10,038 nucleotides of DNA from an uncultured Eubacteriales bacterium. Lineage in GTDB: Bacteria; Bacillota; Clostridia; Peptostreptococcales; Anaerovoracaceae. The notes beneath the pieces were generated by a model that saw only the letters and a list, made by a program, of their open reading frames with translations, did no database searches and was not told the DNA's origin. A program made the translations under genes and the position numbers. The first letter of the stretch is position 1. Each line of letters begins with the position of its first letter. This document shows positions 9,337 through 10,038 of this stretch, in pieces. The stretch covers positions 1 through 10,038 of the forward strand of contig CACWYF010000089.1 of assembly GCA_902765035.1 (NCBI GenBank). Reading direction: 5' to 3'.

Positions 9337-9351
9337 GCCGCCCGGAGCGGC
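9337..9351 (-). promoter_or_regulatory. GC-rich hairpin in the 5' leader of the repeat-protein gene
   Basis: GCCGC (9347-9351 on the minus strand) pairs with GCGGC (9337-9341) around a 5-base loop, in an otherwise AT-rich leader between the predicted transcription start (about 9373) and the ribosome binding site. No run of T follows, so it is not a terminator. It could stabilise the mRNA or affect translation; this is inferred from position only. Confidence 0.4.
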
Positions 9352-9379
9352 TAATTGGTAACATAATCATACATAGTAG

Positions 9380-9408
9380 ATTATATAATAATCGTGGTGC
9401 AAAATGAA
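9380..9408 (-). promoter_or_regulatory. Sigma-A-type promoter for the repeat-protein gene (and possibly corC-family gene and secA)
   Basis: On the minus strand a perfect TATAAT (-10) lies at 9380-9385. With a 17-bp spacer the -35 is TTCATT (9403-9408), which matches TTGACA in only three positions. The stretch around the -10 is strongly AT-rich. Transcription would start near 9373 and give a leader of roughly 63 bases. The TTGCAC inside the spacer is too close to the -10 to serve as its -35. Confidence 0.55.
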
Positions 9409-9412
9409 GACA

Positions 9413-9440
9413 CTAAAATAGCGCGACACCATGGCCGCGC
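9413..9440 (-). terminator. Possible Rho-independent terminator after the small membrane-protein gene
   Basis: On the minus strand GCGCG (9436-9440) pairs with CGCGC (9421-9425) around a 10-base loop and is followed at once by TATTTTA. The stem is only 5 bp but entirely G-C. It lies about 65 bp past the stop at 9505 and just before the promoter of the next gene, a sensible place for a terminator. The short stem keeps this tentative. Confidence 0.45.
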
Positions 9441-9467
9441 CTTAGATTCCATTATTAGTTATACCGG

Positions 9468-9493
9468 CCGGCAGCCGCACACAGTGCTGCCGG
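9468..9493 (-). terminator. Strong 8-bp hairpin downstream of the small membrane-protein gene
   Basis: CCGGCAGC and GCTGCCGG form a perfect 8-bp stem around a 10-base loop, 11 bp after the stop codon at 9505-9507. No T-tract follows in either direction, so it is not a textbook intrinsic terminator. It may act as an mRNA 3'-end stabiliser, or work with the second hairpin at 9413-9440. Confidence 0.4.
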
Positions 9494-9504
9494 GATCCTT
9501 CCTG

Positions 9505-10038
9505 TCACACGAAGAAGAAAGCTGCGCCAATCATGATGTATACCGTCACAAGCTGCAGTCCTTCGAGCCAGTTCGACTCACCGTCTGAAGCAACGCGGTT
9601 CGCGATGAGTACCGCACCTGTCACCGAGACGAGCTCGAACGGTGTGAACACGATGCTCATCGCCAAATACGTGGTCAGCAGTAGTGTCGCATTGCTCCTG
9701 CGTCGGCTAATCTGAATGAGGAACGCCCACATCAGCCCGGAGAACAGTCCCGCCTCAAGAACTTGATCCCATGAGAGCGTCACGAAGTTGAAGGATGAGT
9801 TTGTCAGGATTGACGTGAATAGCGTTTCAGACGGCAATAGGATCCAGGCGTTAAGGAACCGTTGCCAGACGGGAACCGGTTCCTCGGTTCCCTGTACATC
9901 GAAATTGCTGTGGAACACGTCCTTCGCCGGAATGACGTCGATGATCAGAATCACGGCGAATGCCAGCAGCGCAAGCAAAGCGAAGAACCTTCGCTTATTG
10001 CGGATCAGCGAATGGTCGGATTTCAGGAACCGGAACAC
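9505..10038 (-). CDS. Small multi-pass membrane protein of unknown function (possibly partial at its N-terminus)
   Basis: I do not recognise this family. The 177 visible residues begin at a GTG that is the very first codon in the window, so the true start may lie outside it and no ribosome binding site can be examined. A basic N-terminus (KSDHSLIRNKRR) precedes a hydrophobic segment at about 18-36. A polar, probably extracytoplasmic stretch follows (about 37-90). Further hydrophobic segments lie near 93-110, 116-132, 135-149 and 158-177, with SRRRS between two of them as a likely cytoplasmic loop. The protein stops inside its last hydrophobic segment (GAAFFFV). Its nine arginines use only CGG, CGC, CGA and AGG, never AGA or CGT, whereas AGA is common in the repeat gene and secA. 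This suggests a different origin. Two hairpins and a promoter separate it from the next gene, so it is probably a separate transcription unit. Confidence 0.7.
   Translation of the reverse strand: MFRFLKSDHSLIRNKRRFFALLALLAFAVILIIDVIPAKDVFHSNFDVQGTEEPVPVWQRFLNAWILLPSETLFTSILTNSSFNFVTLSWDQVLEAGLFSGLMWAFLIQISRRRSNATLLLTTYLAMSIVFTPFELVSVTGAVLIANRVASDGESNWLEGLQLVTVYIMIGAAFFFV

Overview
The window reads as a chromosomal segment of a Gram-positive anaerobe, most likely a clostridial Bacillota of gut or rumen type. The basis is a canonical SecA, a CNNM/CorC-type transporter, AGGA-type ribosome binding sites, frequent AGA arginine codons, and a surface-protein-like gene that combines BspA-type leucine-rich repeats, a Listeria-Bacteroides repeat and a long YDG/MBG-type array. 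The genus cannot be named from the sequence. Every gene I can support is on the minus strand, so the biological reading order runs from high to low coordinates.

Layout in transcription order. (1) 10038-9505: a small multi-pass membrane protein of unknown function that may continue past the window edge. Its arginine codon use differs from its neighbours. (2) 9504-9311: a 194-bp gap holding two hairpins, a promoter with a perfect TATAAT box, a leader hairpin and a good ribosome binding site. (3) 9310-2985: one very large repeat-protein gene that is out of frame in its middle. The first open frame (9310-5681) carries the N-terminal domains and repeats 1-11 plus the start of repeat 12. The second (5759-2985) carries the rest of repeat 12 and repeats 13-23. 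About 61 bp of repeat 12 is missing at the junction, so the gene is either a natural frameshifted allele or an assembly error in a repetitive gene. (4) 2975-1716: a complete CorC/HlyC-family protein starting 9 bp after the repeat gene. (5) 1632-1: the first 544 residues of SecA, cut by the window edge.

How they fit together. The repeat gene, corC and secA are co-oriented with short gaps and no convincing terminator between them, so cotranscription from the promoter near 9380 is plausible. SecA drives Sec-dependent export and the CorC-family protein probably handles Mg2+ or other divalent cations. The repeat protein looks like a surface adhesin or scaffold by domain content, but it shows no signal peptide, transmembrane segment or LPXTG anchor. 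I see no accessory Sec (SecA2/SecY2) island, no CRISPR array, and no tRNA, rRNA or mobile-element genes. The items most worth a second look are the broken repeat 12, the absence of export signals on a ~2,100-residue repeat protein, one recurrent cysteine position in the array, and the foreign-looking end of the window.
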